DNA of 64,000 nucleotides. Origin: Carnegiea gigantea (lineage: Eukaryota; Streptophyta; Magnoliopsida; Caryophyllales; Cactaceae). This document shows, one piece after another, positions 49,768-61,472 of this stretch (position 1 is the stretch's first letter; each line of letters opens with the position of its first letter). The stretch spans positions 56,001 through 120,000 of the forward strand of contig JAKOGI010001363.1 of NCBI GenBank assembly GCA_029747015.1, written 5' to 3'. The position numbers and the translations under genes were made by a program. The notes beneath the pieces were generated by a model that saw only the letters and a list, made by a program, of their open reading frames with translations, was not told where the DNA came from and did not search any database.

Positions 49768-50640
49768 TTGTTGGATGTGCTTCGTAAGCATAGGGGTGCC
49801 ATTGGGTATAATATCAATGATATTCGGGGACTTAGTCCTTTGTTTTACATGCACCGTATTTTTCTTGATGACAGTCATCGCCCCTCCCGACAACCTCAGC
49901 GTCCTCTAAATCCTAACATACAAGAGGTTGTTAAAAAAGAGATTATTAAACTACTTGATCCTGGGATCATCTACCCTATCTCAGACAGTAGGTGGATGAG
50001 TCTATTTCAGGTAGTCCCCAAAAAGGGAGGCATGACCGTCATAAAGAATAAGCAGGATGAGCTTATTTCCACAACGACTATGACCGGGTGGCAAATGTGC
50101 ATTGATTACCGTAAACTAAATCAAGTCACTCAGAAAGATCATTTCCCCCTCCCATTCATTGACCAAATGTTGGAAAGATTGGCACGACATTCCTTCTTCT
50201 GTTATTTGGATGGTTATTCAGGTTTCTTTCAGATTCCTATTCATCCTGATAACCAGGAGAAGATGACTTTCACGTGCCCGTATGGTACCTTCGCTTATCG
50301 AAGGATGCCATTCGAATTGTGCAATGCCTCTGCCACTTTCCAGCGCTGCATGACCACCATATTCTCTGATCTTATTGAAAACATCATGGAGGTGTTTATG
50401 GATGACTTCTCCGTTTATGGAGGTACCTTTGCTCTTTGCTTAGAAAACTTAACCAAAGTACTCGATAGATGCGAAGAAGTCAACCTAGTGCTAAATTGGG
50501 AGAAGTGTCACTTTATGGTACAGGAGGGGGTAGTACTAGGTCATGTCATTTCTGCTAGGGGTATCGAGGTGGACAAAGCAAAAGTTGAGGTCATTGAGCG
50601 ATTGCCCCTCCTACTTTGGTAAAAGGGGTGAGGAGTTTCC
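49768..50640 (+). pseudogene. Athila reverse transcriptase
   Basis: This is the best preserved part: a continuous frame from 49768 to about 50622 with KHRGAIGYNINDIRGLSP, RPLNPNIQEVVKKEI, WQMCIDYRKLNQVTQKDHFP, LDGYSGFFQIPIHP, TFAYRRMPFELCNA and the catalytic FMDD (50395-50406) in VFMDDFSVYG. The upstream codon at 49765-49767 is TAA where Gln is expected, so it is separated from the protease. The frame ends by a shift near 50620. Confidence 0.9.
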
Positions 50641-51190
50641 TTAGTCATGCGTGATTTTATTGCCGCTTTATCAAGGATTTCTCCAAGATTGCTAAACCTC
50701 TAACTCAGCTGCTCGCTAAGGATGCCCCGTTTATCTTTACTGATGAGTGCCATGAGGCTTTTCACATGATCAAACAAGCACTAATTTCTTCCCCCATCAT
50801 ACAACCACTAGACTAGATCTCCTATTTGAGATCATATGCGATACTAGCGACCATGCGGTGGGGGTAGTTTTGGGGCAAAGGAAGGATAAGAAGCCAGTGG
50901 TGATCTATTATGCTAGTAGAACATTAGATGAGGCCCAGCAGAACTACACTATGACTGAGAAGGAGCTGCTTGCGGTCGTGTGCGCAATAGAGAAGTTTAG
51001 ACCCTATCTCCTATATTCTAAGGTCATCGTGTACACCAACCATTCTGCACTCAAGCACCTCCTCGGTAAGAAGGATGCTAAGCCTCGCCTCATCTGGTGA
51101 ATTTTGCTACTCCAGGAGTTTGACCTAGAGATCAAAGACAAAGTGGGAGCTGAGAATGTCATGGCTGATCATCTCTCCAGGCTCATTATT
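50641..51190 (+). pseudogene. Athila RNase H
   Basis: After the thumb/connection remnant (FIKDFSKIA.PLTQLL in shifted frames), the RNase H domain reads CDTSDHAVGVVLGQRKDKK, YYASRTLDEAQQNY, TEKELLAVVCAIEKFRPYLL, VYTNHSALKHLL. The first catalytic Asp (CDTSD) and Glu (EKELLA) are visible. TGA at 51098-51100 interrupts just before LLLQEFDLEI. Confidence 0.85.
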
Positions 51191-52511
51191 AAGAGCCACG
51201 ACACCCCCATTGACGATGCTTTCCCTGATGACCATCTCCTGGCCATCTCATCAAGACAGGCCCCTTGGTTTGCCGATATTGCCAACTACCTGGCCTCGGG
51301 AGTCATGCCATATGACTTGTCCTCTCATCAGAAGAAGAAATTCTTCTATGACATCAAACACTATTTCTCGGAGGAACCCTTCCTACACAAGCTATGTAAG
51401 AACGGGATCTACAGGCGTTGCCTCCCCAAGGAGGAAGTCCAGAACGTGATTTTCCATTGTCACGACTCTCCACATGGGGGCATGCTAGCACCTCCGAGAC
51501 TGCAGCTAAAATACTCCAAGCTGGGTTCTTTTGGCCCTCACTCTTCAAGGATGTTTACATGTACATTCGCTTATATGACTACTGCCAGCGGGCAGGGAAC
51601 TTATCAAGGAAGAATCAGATGCCCTCAACTTCATCCTCGAAGTTGAGGTTTTTGATGTATGGGGAATAGATTTCATGGGTCTTTTCCCATCTTCAAAGGG
51701 CAACAAATACATCCTCGTTGCAGTGGATTATGTCTCCAAGTAGGTGGAGGCTGTGGCTAGCCCTACAAATGACTACAGAGTAGTGGTCAAGCTTTTCAAG
51801 AAAGTCATTTTCTCTCGCTTTGGAGTCCCCATGGTGCTAATCAGTGATAATAGGGCGCACTTCATAAAGAAGCAACTGGAAGCTCTCTTGAAGAAGTATG
51901 GAGTGCACCACAAGTATGGGCTTGGCTACCACCCTCAGACTAGTGGCCAAGTGGAGATCTCCAACTGCGAAATCAAGTTTATTCTAGAGAAAACGATTGT
52001 AAGATCGCGAAAGGATTAGGCAGACAATCTCGATAATGCCCTTTGGGCCTACTGCACGGCCTTCAAGACCCCTATTGGCACCACCCCCTTTCGACTCATC
52101 TATGGCAAGTCTTGTCACCTCCCCGTGGAGCTAGAACACAAGGCTTACTAGGCCATCAAGCACTTTAATTTCGATTTGAAGTCTGTAGGGGAGAAAATGC
52201 TGCTGCAGCTAAACAAACTGAAGGAAATACGATTTGATGCCTATGAGAATTCGAAACTCTATAAGGAGAGGGTAAAGAGGCGGCATGATCGGTTTATCAA
52301 CAGGCGAGAGTTCCGGGAAGGCGACTTGGTCCTCCTCTTTAATTCCCGCTTGAAGCTCTTCCCGGGAAAGCTTCGTTCTAGATGGTCGAGCCCCTTCAAG
52401 GTGTTGAAGATGTACCCACATGGGGCTATTGAGATCGACACTGAGACTACCAGCTCGTTCAAGGTGAATGGGTCTCGCTTGAAACGCTACATCGCCGGTG
52501 AATCAATTTAG
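51191..52511 (+). pseudogene. Athila integrase, broken
   Basis: A degenerate HHCC finger (HCHDSPHGG near 51458; later YDYCQRAG in which one Cys is Tyr) precedes the core. FSRFGVPMVLISDNRAHF carries a catalytic Asp, and LGYHPQTSGQVEISNCEIK contains the catalytic Glu. The C-terminal part is GDLVLLFNSRLKLFPGKL and FKVNGSRLKRYI. TAG at 51741-51743, 52017-52019 and 52149-52151 replace expected Trp codons. Integrase would insert the DNA copy in the genome. Confidence 0.85.
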
Positions 52512-53339
52512 GAGAAGGTTACTTGTGCCCTCCCCGATGTCTCGTCCCCCTGGAGAATCTTAAGGTCAAGTTCGGGACCTAAAACAAGCGTTCTCAGGAG
52601 GCAACCCCAGCTTTACTACTTTCGGAAAAAAAAGGAGAAAAAAATGAGAATGAAAAAAACGGACGTGATGGGAGGAAAACGTTCGAAAAAAATAAGTGAG
52701 AAACAGAAGTAACGGATTTGGAAGGAGATGACTTAGAGGGCAGAAAGTTGGCGTGGGCACCCCATGCTTGGCGGCATGGCCGTGCCACCCCTCTCAAGAC
52801 TTCATTGAAAAAAAAAAGAAGAAGAGGAAAAAAGGAAAAAAAAAACGCATAGGTCATTGATCAGCAAAGTGGCACGGTGTGCCCGTGCCTTATGGCACGA
52901 CCGCGCTATTTTTGATTTCCCAGTGCGCAAAGGTAGCAATGTGGCACGGTGTGACCGTGCCATATTAAAACTTGGCTAAAAGGCCGATTTCTTCTTCTTC
53001 CTCCTTCTTTCCTATTCAAGCTTTCCTCTTTCTCTCTCTAAAAAACTCGAAAACCCCCTCTCTCTCTTGCACCATACCCACTCAAATCCTCCCCCAAAAC
53101 TCTCCAATTCTCTCAAATTTTCTCAAATTTCTTCAATTCTTTCACTTCCCTCCACTTTTCTCTCAAAATTTCTCACCTATTCATCCCAATACACCGCAAC
53201 CCCCAATCGACTTTCTCTCTCTAAAACCCTAACCTCCATGGTTGAGGTTGAAGGTTGTAGAGAAAGAAATTGTCACTCCTCTTACCATTTTCAGCTCCTA
53301 CCTCCACTTTTGGGTCCTGATCTGTTGTTAGTTCACACC
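52512..53339 (+). other. Athila spacer between pol and the downstream frame
   Basis: This spacer contains a purine-rich stretch (52620-52860), three GC-rich GTGGCACGG...CCGTGCC inverted motifs (52750-52970), and then a pyrimidine-rich stretch (52985-53225). A frame at 52972-53232 is low-complexity and not supported as a gene. Confidence 0.6.
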
Positions 53340-54895
53340 ATGGGTAAGAAACGAGTTGGAGAAACTTCAAGGGCTCTATTCCAACCCAAGAAATCATCAC
53401 AGGTAACCTCCTCTTCAGCTGTAACCGCCTCTGCTAAAGGTACTAAAGATGCATAGCCTCTCATCTTACCTGCTAGCACTAGGGGTTTGCAGTTTATCAA
53501 TGATGAACAAAAGTCCTGATACGAGCTTTTCGCCACTAGGAATACTAGTGAGCAGAAATATTTTAATGCAAACTCGTTGAGGCCTTTGGGAATGTTAGAT
53601 GACATGTTGACTCTAATTGGTAGATTAGGATGGACTGAGTATATAAACATGCAATGTACATCCTATGATTGCCTTTTAGTCAAGTTTTTGAGTTTCTTAA
53701 ATGTTAATTGGGATGGTAGTTATGGTAGTCATGAGGTCGCCATTTATTTTCGTATCTTTAACATCGACCACCGGATGAGTTTGAGGATGTTTAATGAATT
53801 ATTGAGATTCCCGATGGTCGACGGGGCTCTTAGAGATGTGCTCTCGTTGTGGCGACCTAATCCCATTTGGCTGAGCATTACCTGCTCCAAACGGAAGGAA
53901 TACCATGACCGGTGGGGGAGACCTAGGATTTTTGACCCCCGACAGGCCAAGGCCACAAACATCTGTAATGTCAACCTGCGGTACATGCAGCGCCTAACCG
54001 CTAATATTATTTTTGGGCATAACGACAACCAAAATGGTTGTCAGAAGGCAAAGCTGTTTATTATCTGGTACACCCTGTCAGGTACCCGCATTGATACGGG
54101 GGCATTCATAATCCGCTACTTAGCAGAAGTAGCCAAGACTAGCAACAAGAATGTCATTAGTGTTGACGGCACTGTTACCGTCATTGCTAATGCCCTAGGC
54201 TACAGCTCGTGGCTCTCCACCCTCGAGCCCCATTTCCTTAGTGGTCACCTCGACCTCGGCACCTTCTACCATATGCATATTATTGACACCCAAGGCGACA
54301 CCATCAGATACCCCAACCACAAAACCATCCTTTTCACCCTGCCCAATGTTGAACGCACTACGGTCGCCAACAAAAGAAATTGGAACTGCGACTAGAGGAT
54401 TGATAGGGCCACTGTTCTACCTAGGGAGGAACAGTAAGCAGCGGATGAGGACATCGAGTTTGATGAGGAGGGGGATGAGAAGTATGATGAGGAGGATGAA
54501 GAGGATATTGATGCGGGCCGAGGAGAGCCAGAGCCGGAGGCTGCCCATGCTGAGGAGGCGGCCATGCCACCACCACCACCGTTCACACATGAGATGAGTG
54601 GGTCTTCTTCCTCAGCAGCATACATGCCGCTCAATCCCACCTTTCTCTAATCTTTTTCCAACCTTCACATGGAAGTTTCAGGACTTAGGGAGGGATTCGC
54701 TGGCATGCGTGCGAATTTGGGTCGCCTATACGGGCGCATGGACTCCATCGAGGAGGGAGTCTCCTATTTTCGGGATTTCGTCGATCGCCAGGAGGAGCGG
54801 GAGTATCAGCAGATTCAGAGGGAGGAGGAACGGGCTATGAGGAAAGCCCGGGAGTACGAGGAGCGTCGGCGAATGAACGAGCTACTTTAACGCCA
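53340..54895 (+). pseudogene. ATHILA ORF-1 type protein downstream of pol, broken
   Basis: The frame starts MGKKRVGETSRALFQPKK. It includes RPLGMLDDMLTLIGRLGW, CLLVKFLSFLNVNW, VAIYFRIFNIDHRMSLRMFN, KAKLFIIWYTLSGTRIDTG and an acidic region, then a charged coiled-coil-like end (GLREGFAGMRANLGRLYG, EREYQQIQREEERAMRKARE). This matches the ATHILA ORF-1 family that follows pol in Athila elements and is sometimes called env-like. I see no signal peptide or clear membrane anchor, so an envelope role is not supported. Stops: TAG 53454-53456, a TGA near 53517, TAG 54393-54395 and others. Confidence 0.75.
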
Positions 54896-56908
54896 GTCGA
54901 AGTCCATTCGACAGATAGAGGAGCGTTTACACTCCTTTCAGGGCAGTCAGGCTGGCTCCTCATCCTTCCTATCTTATGATCCCTCCACCTTCCATCCATT
55001 CCCTCCGTATTTCTAGCTGCCTTCATGGCCCGACGGCACTCAGTGACTGTGAGTGTATTCCCCCTCCCCTTCTTTTCTTATACATCACATTTTCATTGGG
55101 GAGAATGAAGGGTCCAAGCATGGGGGGATGTTTATATTTGTTTAGTGGGGTGCGTTGTATATATTTCCTCGCATTTACCACTTTAGGTTTCATTCTAGTT
55201 TAGCGGCATTCTTAGGTCATTGTTAGGTCTTCATTTCATTTCATGCATTAGGTACGCATATAGGTAGGATTGCATTGTACATATTTTATTTTCTAACCCT
55301 TGGTCTCGAGTGGAAATGTATTGGTTGGAGCTTTCCAAGACTGCAAGGTAATTCTTCCAACTCTTTTCTTCATTTATCCACTAGTTGATTGCTTAGGGTG
55401 ATTTATTGTTTTGGTTATTACTACCTTCCCCAAAAAAAAAAAAAAAAACGAATTTCAAACCCCTCCTATGAAGATAACCAAGGCATTGATGATCAGCTGG
55501 TTGACATGGTTGTGCATATTTGTGGCTTATTTATGACAAATGCCTTTGGTTGATGATTTTGAAAGCATTTTGACTGCATTGTTTGGTTTGCATACTGTTT
55601 GCCCTTGAACTTTCCTCATCATAATTGATTATTCCTTTTAAGTGGGATATCTCTGGGTTACTTGTCTGTTTGGTACTGTGACCCGTGAGATTTTGAGCCT
55701 ATAGACTAATTCATCAATTTAGTCTCACATTTTCTTTCATGTGTATCTCTTCCATGATTACATCTCTAGAACTTGCTTTGATTCTCTTTGAAATTGCATT
55801 CAACATGTGCATTATGATAATATGATACAGGCATTCATTTGTTTCCTGAACTACATTGCCAAATCTGCCACCCGTGATTTATTGTTTTGACCCTTTGCTT
55901 ACCCCTTTAAACCTTGCCTGTTTTTGTTGTGAACCCTTCACTATTATCTATTGGCCTAAACACATCTCCTACCTCTAAGCCAAAGCCAGTGGGGCAACAC
56001 TTCGTTATTTTGTAGGTCGTTTTTGGGCGTTATGCAAATTGGTGGTTCATTTTGGTATATGCGGGGATGTATCATAGTGATCATTGGGGATTGAGTGTAT
56101 AGTTATTGCGCGTGCCAATCATTCATTTCCTTTTCAAAAACAAAGGAAGAAAAACATGTTACCCCCCCCCCAAAAAAAAGAAAAAAAGAAGAAGAAACTT
56201 GTTGAAATTCAAATGAAGGAAAAAAAAGAACAGAAGTGGTGAATGAGAGAGTGTTTGGCATGTTGTCGTAGTTCATTCCCGATGGTCTATCTGCTTAAGG
56301 GTGTATTCTTATTGCATTTTAGGAGAGTATTTGGTATAGTTGGTTTAATTATTGGTTGCTTACTCGCTTCGACTGTTAGCTCCTCATTTCCCAAATTATT
56401 TGCCCCCCTTTTACATGTGCCCTTAGCACCATTACAACCCTGAAAAGTCCTCTTGATTATTGTTTTGTATATTGCACTTTCGCGGTGGAGAATTGAGAAT
56501 CTTACCAAGCCCATGGTTGTTTGTTCAATTGGAAGAGGGTTGAGAGAACCTTCTTACATCTTAAACGCATGTGAGGGAGCGCATTTGCTTTGTTCCCCCT
56601 ATGAAAGTCACTACTAGGCCTTCTAACCCACCACCTATTTGGAGGCGTCTTGATTGCGGAGGGGTGTGATATGCTATGACTGGATGCCAAATTGAACATG
56701 TGGCCTTCCCAACATTTTTAAATGAGTTTTGAAATTACATATTTATGCCTCGAATTGCTCCACTAGTTATGCACACCTATGCTTGATTTGACTGATCTCC
56801 TATTGGCCTTGCCTGAGGAGGCAAGTGGTTAGAAGCTTTTGACCCCCTACCGGTTCATTCATGTTTCAGTCTTGCCTGGGGACAAGTAAGAAATAAGCAT
56901 GGGGGAGT
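54896..56908 (+). other. Athila 3' untranslated region and polypurine tract
   Basis: About 2 kb without any supported gene. It has two A-run/C-run low-complexity spots (55434, 56164) and ends in the polypurine tract GCATGGGGGAGT next to the 3' LTR. Confidence 0.7.
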
Positions 56909-58078
56909 TGATAAACCCGTATTTTACCTCATTTAGACTCAATTTTTACCTCTCATTTCAGCAGTTTTCGGTGTCCCGGTTAATGTCGCACCAAACAGGA
57001 GCCAAAAAGGTAGATTTTGAGTCAAGAGGAAGTGGCATGGGGGCACCATGCCATGCAGGATGACCGTGCCACCCCAGGAAACAAGAAAACGAGAGGCAGC
57101 AAAGTGGCACGGTGTCCCGGTTAATTACGATTTCGCATTGTAATTTAGGGTTATGCAATTTTCTCTGGGTTTCTCTCTTGGAAAACGGCGACTTTAGGGT
57201 TCTTGGATCTGAATTGTTGTTTTTGACTTCAAAGCATTAGATTAGGATTAATTGATGCATTTGGTAGATTATTGCTACAGTTAATACAAAGTACGTTCCT
57301 TCCCCTTCCTTCTCTTGTGTTTTAGTTAGAAGTTAGTGCTTCTAATCATGTTCGCATTCTTGATTGTGATTATGATTGAAATGATGATTAGAGGCTAAAT
57401 TTGTTGTCTTTGATTGAGCGTAGCCCCTATTGTACGAATTGGAACTATGTTTTAGGTTTTGTTAATGAATTCCCATGTTTATGACTGAACTCTCACCTAG
57501 CACACCAAGTGTTTGATGAATTGCCTGAAAGGATTGAATTCCTGTTCTTAAGTTAGAGTTTAAGAGATCAACGGCAGTTGAATCCTTTGCTTAGAGCTGT
57601 TTTGTGATCAATTTAATTTCTTGACATGAAAATAGTTAGGAGTTCAATTGGGAATAACGGTTACTAAATCCTATGGTCTGGTTGATTCCTGTTTCATAAA
57701 AATAGATAATTAGGATCACCTAACCAGTCTAACGACCTTCGAGAGGAGGCATAGATGTGCTTTAATTGATAATCATTCCATTTCAGTTGTCTGCATGGGT
57801 CGAATTACATGACTTAGTTTATAATCCTAGGAGCACAATAGTGTAATAAACCCCAATCCAGGACCCTTGTTAGTATTGATTTAGATAACAGCAGTAGTTT
57901 TCAGCAGAATATAACTGTTGCTTACTAAAAACCAATTTTAGTAGATTCTGGCTTAAATAGAGTATTATATATTAGTTTGGTGGTTAAAATCAAGTTCTCT
58001 GTAGACACAACCCGTACTTGCCGTTGCTAGCTGCAACTGGCACCGTACACCTGCGGTAACACAATTTAAAACATAACA
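56909..58078 (+). repeat. Athila 3' LTR (shortened)
   Basis: This LTR is 1170 bp, 140 bp shorter than the 5' LTR. Two gaps are each bridged by the same string GTGTCCCGGTTAAT (near 56971 and 57113), where the 5' LTR has longer unique sequence. Confidence 0.9.
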
Positions 58079-58500
58079 ACTATTCGTCTTGTTTTATCCA
58101 TTACAGTTATCAATAATTGGCCTATTCGTCAACTTGATGTTCATAATGCCTTTCTTCATGGTCTCCTTACTAAAAATGTTTACATGCGTCAACCCTTTGA
58201 CTTCGTTGATCCTAATCTTCCGACTTATGTGTATCGTCTTAAGAAAGCCATCTGTGGCTTGAAACAGGCTCCTCGCGCTTGGTTTCATCACTTTAGTAGT
58301 TTCTTGCTCACTCAAGTTTGGCTGATCCCATGTTTACTTTTCGTCATGATTCTCATACTCTCATTCTTCTTCTGTATGTTGATGATATTATTTTAATTGG
58401 TAGCTCCATTTCCCTTCTTTTGTCTTTTATCTCTGCTCTTTCTCAGCAATTTGCTATGAAGGACTTGGGAGATCTTTATTACTTCTTGGGAGTATAGGTC
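58079..58500 (+). pseudogene. Copia reverse transcriptase, C-terminal part
   Basis: The RT resumes in frame after the ACTAT duplication with WPIRQLDVHNAFLHG, YVYRLKKAICGLKQAPRAW. After a frameshift near 58320 comes YVDDIILIGSS, whose catalytic YVDD is at 58375-58386. Confidence 0.9.
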
Positions 58501-59280
58501 ATTCGTTCTCCTTTGGGGCTGTTTTTGTCTCAGTACAAATACATTTCTTACCTTCTTCTCAAATTTCATCATCACACCTGTAAACTTATTTGCACACCTG
58601 TGGTTGCCAGGACCACCTTCACCCTCTTAGATGGTGAGTTACTTGCAAATGTCATGGAGTACAAAAGTATGGTAGGTGCGTTGCAATATCTGGCCATGAC
58701 ACGACTTAACATTACATTTGCAGTTCATGTAGTTTCCCAGTTCATGCATGCCCCCCGTACTTCTCATCTCTCTGCTGTGAAGCATATTTTCTTCTAGGGC
58801 ATGATATCTAATTGTCTTCACACTCGGGCTGCTACTACTCTATTCTTGATTACAGCCTATTCTGATGTGGATTGGGCTGGGTGCAAGAACTCCTATCGGT
58901 CTACTATAGGTTATGCAGTTTTCTTTGGACGCAATCTTATAGCTTGGCGCTCTAAGAAGCAACCTACTGTATCTAAATCCTCTACTGAAGCTGAATATCG
59001 CACTGTCACCTACATTGCTGCTGAAACCATTTGGATTCGCAAGCTTTTGGCTGACCTTGGGATTGTTCTCTCTACTCCAACTCGTGTGATGTGTGACAAC
59101 ATCAGTGCCACATATCTCACTGCCAATCCTAGTCATCATGATCGCTCCAAGCACATTACAGTCGATTATCACTTTGTGCATGAGCACGTAGCTAATGATG
59201 ACGTTGTTATTCGATATGTTCCTACTATGTTTTAGTTAGCGGATGTTTTTACTAAAGGGTTGTCTTCTAGTCAATTTTTA
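58501..59280 (+). pseudogene. Copia RNase H and C-terminus
   Basis: VMEYKSMVGALQYLAMTRLN and the RNase H part AYSDVDWAGCKNSYRSTIGY, SKSSTEAEYRTVTYIAAE, MCDNISATYLTANPSHHDRSKHI are all seen. Three stops (58498, 58795, 59233) break the frame. It ends at the polypurine tract before the 3' LTR. Confidence 0.9.
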
Positions 59281-60491
59281 TTTTTGAAGTCCAATCTCTC
59301 CATTCGCCCTCCTCGTGTACAGATTGAGGGGGTGTATTAGGAAAAAGGACCCAAACGTAAATTACTGTTCTTTTTTTGTCCATATAATAGAGCATCTGGC
59401 TCTCATATTGGGTGAGCCAAATACTTTCAAATTCCATCACAAGATTGTCTATATCTGAATCTCCCTAGACCTGCACAAGCGAGATCCACATTGGGAGGTG
59501 GTGGTATTGTTTTGTTGTTGAGCTTAAGTGGGATCATTTTTGAGCTATGAGTGTGGTTTGAACCTATTATCAGTTTTCTAAATAATCTTGGTTGGAAAAT
59601 GCAGTCTGTGTTGCTGAGATCATATGCAGTTGGGTTTACGTCAGGCTATCTCTAGTCAGTTAAAAATCAAATTTGTTTTATTTGGGTCACTCAGGTCAGA
59701 TAGTCAGGTCAAAAGGTAATTTCACTGATAGAGTACACTTGGCATGCAACACATTATGACTAAATGCACTTGGAGATAACGACTCAGTACAGCTAAGTTG
59801 TTGATTGATTAACATGAGAGATGAGCAATCAACCTTTGTCACCTCTATTTTTCCTCTGTCCATGTTCAGAGATTCGTTTCAAAACATAGCTTTCTCTGGG
59901 CCCGGTTGTTTATAGTTTTATCTCCATGAATGTCAGTTCATATTTCATAGAAAATAGCAAAAAATTAACTATTGGCTTACACCCTTCTTTAAGGATGGGG
60001 AAGATTGATTTAAGGAAATCAAGCAGCCAGGCCAAATGCTTGGGCACCATCATAGCAATATCAGGAGCAACAGTTGTGACTCTATACAAAGGGTCGTCGA
60101 TATTGGTAGTGGCTGCTTGTCCTCCCAACTTGTCTAATGAGCTCTTTTTGCCTTCCTCAATTTAGGCCCTTGGTGGCCTCCTCTTGGTAATCACGGCTTT
60201 TTTGTCAGCAATAGGCAACATTCTCCAGGTAACTCTTATTTTTAGCTGTTTAAGTGTTGATGAAGCAAGATAATTTTCCCCAATAGTTTTGCAAGTAAAT
60301 CACGAGTCATGCTGGTTATGCGTGCACAAAACAGGATGTTCAATTTGGATTGCATTCAGATTAATCTCGGTTCAAGTTGTATATGTGTCTACTTTCATAT
60401 TTCTTTGATAAGCTTGTCTAAGAAATGCAATGAATAGTGATGACGTAAATTCTTGTCAATTGGTTTTCTAGATCAAGTCAATCTAAATTAA

Positions 60492-61472
60492 TGTCCAAAT
60501 TACATTGCCTTTTAAAAGTTTAAAGGCCACTAAATCACCCTAGAGGGGGAATAGGGTGATGATTAAGGTTGCAAATTAATCAAAATAAAGAACGAAAATG
60601 TAAACATGGGCAAAATACAAGAACTTTTTAACAAGGATAACCTCAACCAGACTCAATCCCGCCTAGAGTTCCCTAACCCTAGGATTAACCCGATTATATT
60701 AAGAGGGATTCTTACAACTCTAGAGTACACCTTAATTTCAAGTCACCAGTTGAACCCTTTAACTAGGCTTGGTAGGGTTGATCCTTCAAATCTATAATCC
60801 CACCTTACTTACACCTTCAACAATACAGCTCAAAAGTAAAGGAACTAAGTTTGAACACAATGTATGCCAATGTATGCCAATGTATTGGTTGAGTAATATG
60901 TCAATGAGTGCTTGCAATTCTTCTCCTGCTTTAGCTCTTTATTTAGCTCTATATTTATAGCCAAGTCTTGAAGGAGCTCTTGCAAATTAGCCGTTTGACT
61001 TTCCTTCAAATCAGCTTCAGTTCAAGGCCTTGAATTTCAGTTCAGGGTCCTTGAAAATCTTTCATTTTCAGCTTCCAACGTTCAGTAGCTATTTTTCTTG
61101 ATTTTACTTTGTGGGCAACGGTTACTTCACATCTTTTTGACTGATTGCAGATTTCTTCAATGGCTACTTTACTATTTTTGTTCTGTTGAGGATTTTCTTG
61201 ATAAGAATGGCAATTGCTTCCCAAAAAATCAAGTCTGATATCAAGCATTTAAAGAGAATTTAAATCTTGATATTTACCTCATAAGAATCCCTAATAATAA
61301 GGAAACAATCATAATCAAAGGGATATTGTCAATCATAATATTTTTTTTCCAATTATAATCACCATTGTAATCTCTAGATAATACAATTGTAACATGATGA
61401 ATATATTAATTGATTAATCTTTTTTTGTCTTTAATCAAAACATATAAAAAAAACTTTGTAAGAAAGCTAACA
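60492..61472 (-). repeat. 3' LTR of a minus-strand Copia element
   Basis: On the minus strand the LTR would start TGTTAGCTTTC at 61472, directly after a purine stretch AAAGAGTGGAAGAT. A TATA box CTATAAATAT lies at 60951-60960. A trimer of AATGTATGCC is at 60860-60885. The other end near TGTCC at 60492 is a guess. Confidence 0.5.

Larger units (their letters stand above)
45671..58078 (+). mobile_element. Athila-type Ty3/gypsy retrotransposon nested in the Copia RT
   Basis: The element is 12.4 kb: 5' LTR 45671-46980, primer site 46987-47004, gag-pol 47145-52511, an ATHILA ORF-1-type frame 53340-54895, polypurine tract ending at 56908, and 3' LTR 56909-58078. The five-base target duplication ACTAT is at 45666-45670 and 58079-58083. 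Same strand as the host Copia and the WAT1-related gene. All coding parts carry stops. Confidence 0.95.
42017..59441 (+). mobile_element. Ty1/Copia retrotransposon with very short LTRs, split by an Athila element
   Basis: The 5' LTR (about 42017-42122) and 3' LTR (59333-59441, 109 bp) share GTAAATTACTGT, CATATTGGGTGAG and ATTCC.TCACA. A primer site TGGTATCAAAGC (42123-42134) matches the initiator tRNA-Met type, and the polypurine tract is ATTGAGGGGG (59323-59332). Domain order gag, PR, IN, RT, RNase H is that of Copia. Its own length without the inner element is about 5.0 kb. I could not find a convincing five-base target duplication. It lies in intron 3 of the WAT1-related gene, same strand. 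Confidence 0.85.
40609..60228 (+). pseudogene. WAT1-related (nodulin MtN21/EamA) transporter, 5' four exons, split by 18.4-kb intron and with a nonsense codon
   Basis: Exon 1 40609-40805 (MEYWKASLKAAALFGVMI..., ending YNNL), exon 2 41309-41371 (GVSITFSLLYKFFLLGLIG), exon 3 41524-41640 (CLLQICAYTGINYSS, ASLAAAIGNLIPVFTF), exon 4 59994-60228 (MGKIDLRKSSSQAKCLGTI, ISGATVVTLYKG, GGLLLVITAFLSAIGNILQ). All junctions use GT/AG and keep frame. These are the first EamA repeat and linker; about five membrane helices can be seen. In exon 4 codon 60163-60165 is TAG, where the family has Trp before LGG. WAT1-related proteins are membrane transporters of metabolites such as auxin. Later exons are beyond the downstream Copia element or lost. 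Intron 3 holds nested retrotransposons. Confidence 0.85.

Noticed and set aside
52972..53232. Small protein between Athila pol and the downstream frame
   Set aside because: Ser/Pro/Phe low-complexity from a pyrimidine-rich stretch, with overlapping frames equally open.
53340..54895. Retroviral-type envelope gene
   Set aside because: Although this Athila frame is sometimes called env-like, I see no signal peptide, furin-like site or clear membrane anchor.
42001..59450. Target duplication of the Copia element
   Set aside because: GTCTA occurs near both ends but not adjacent to the LTR termini; no five-base repeat fits the TG...CA ends.
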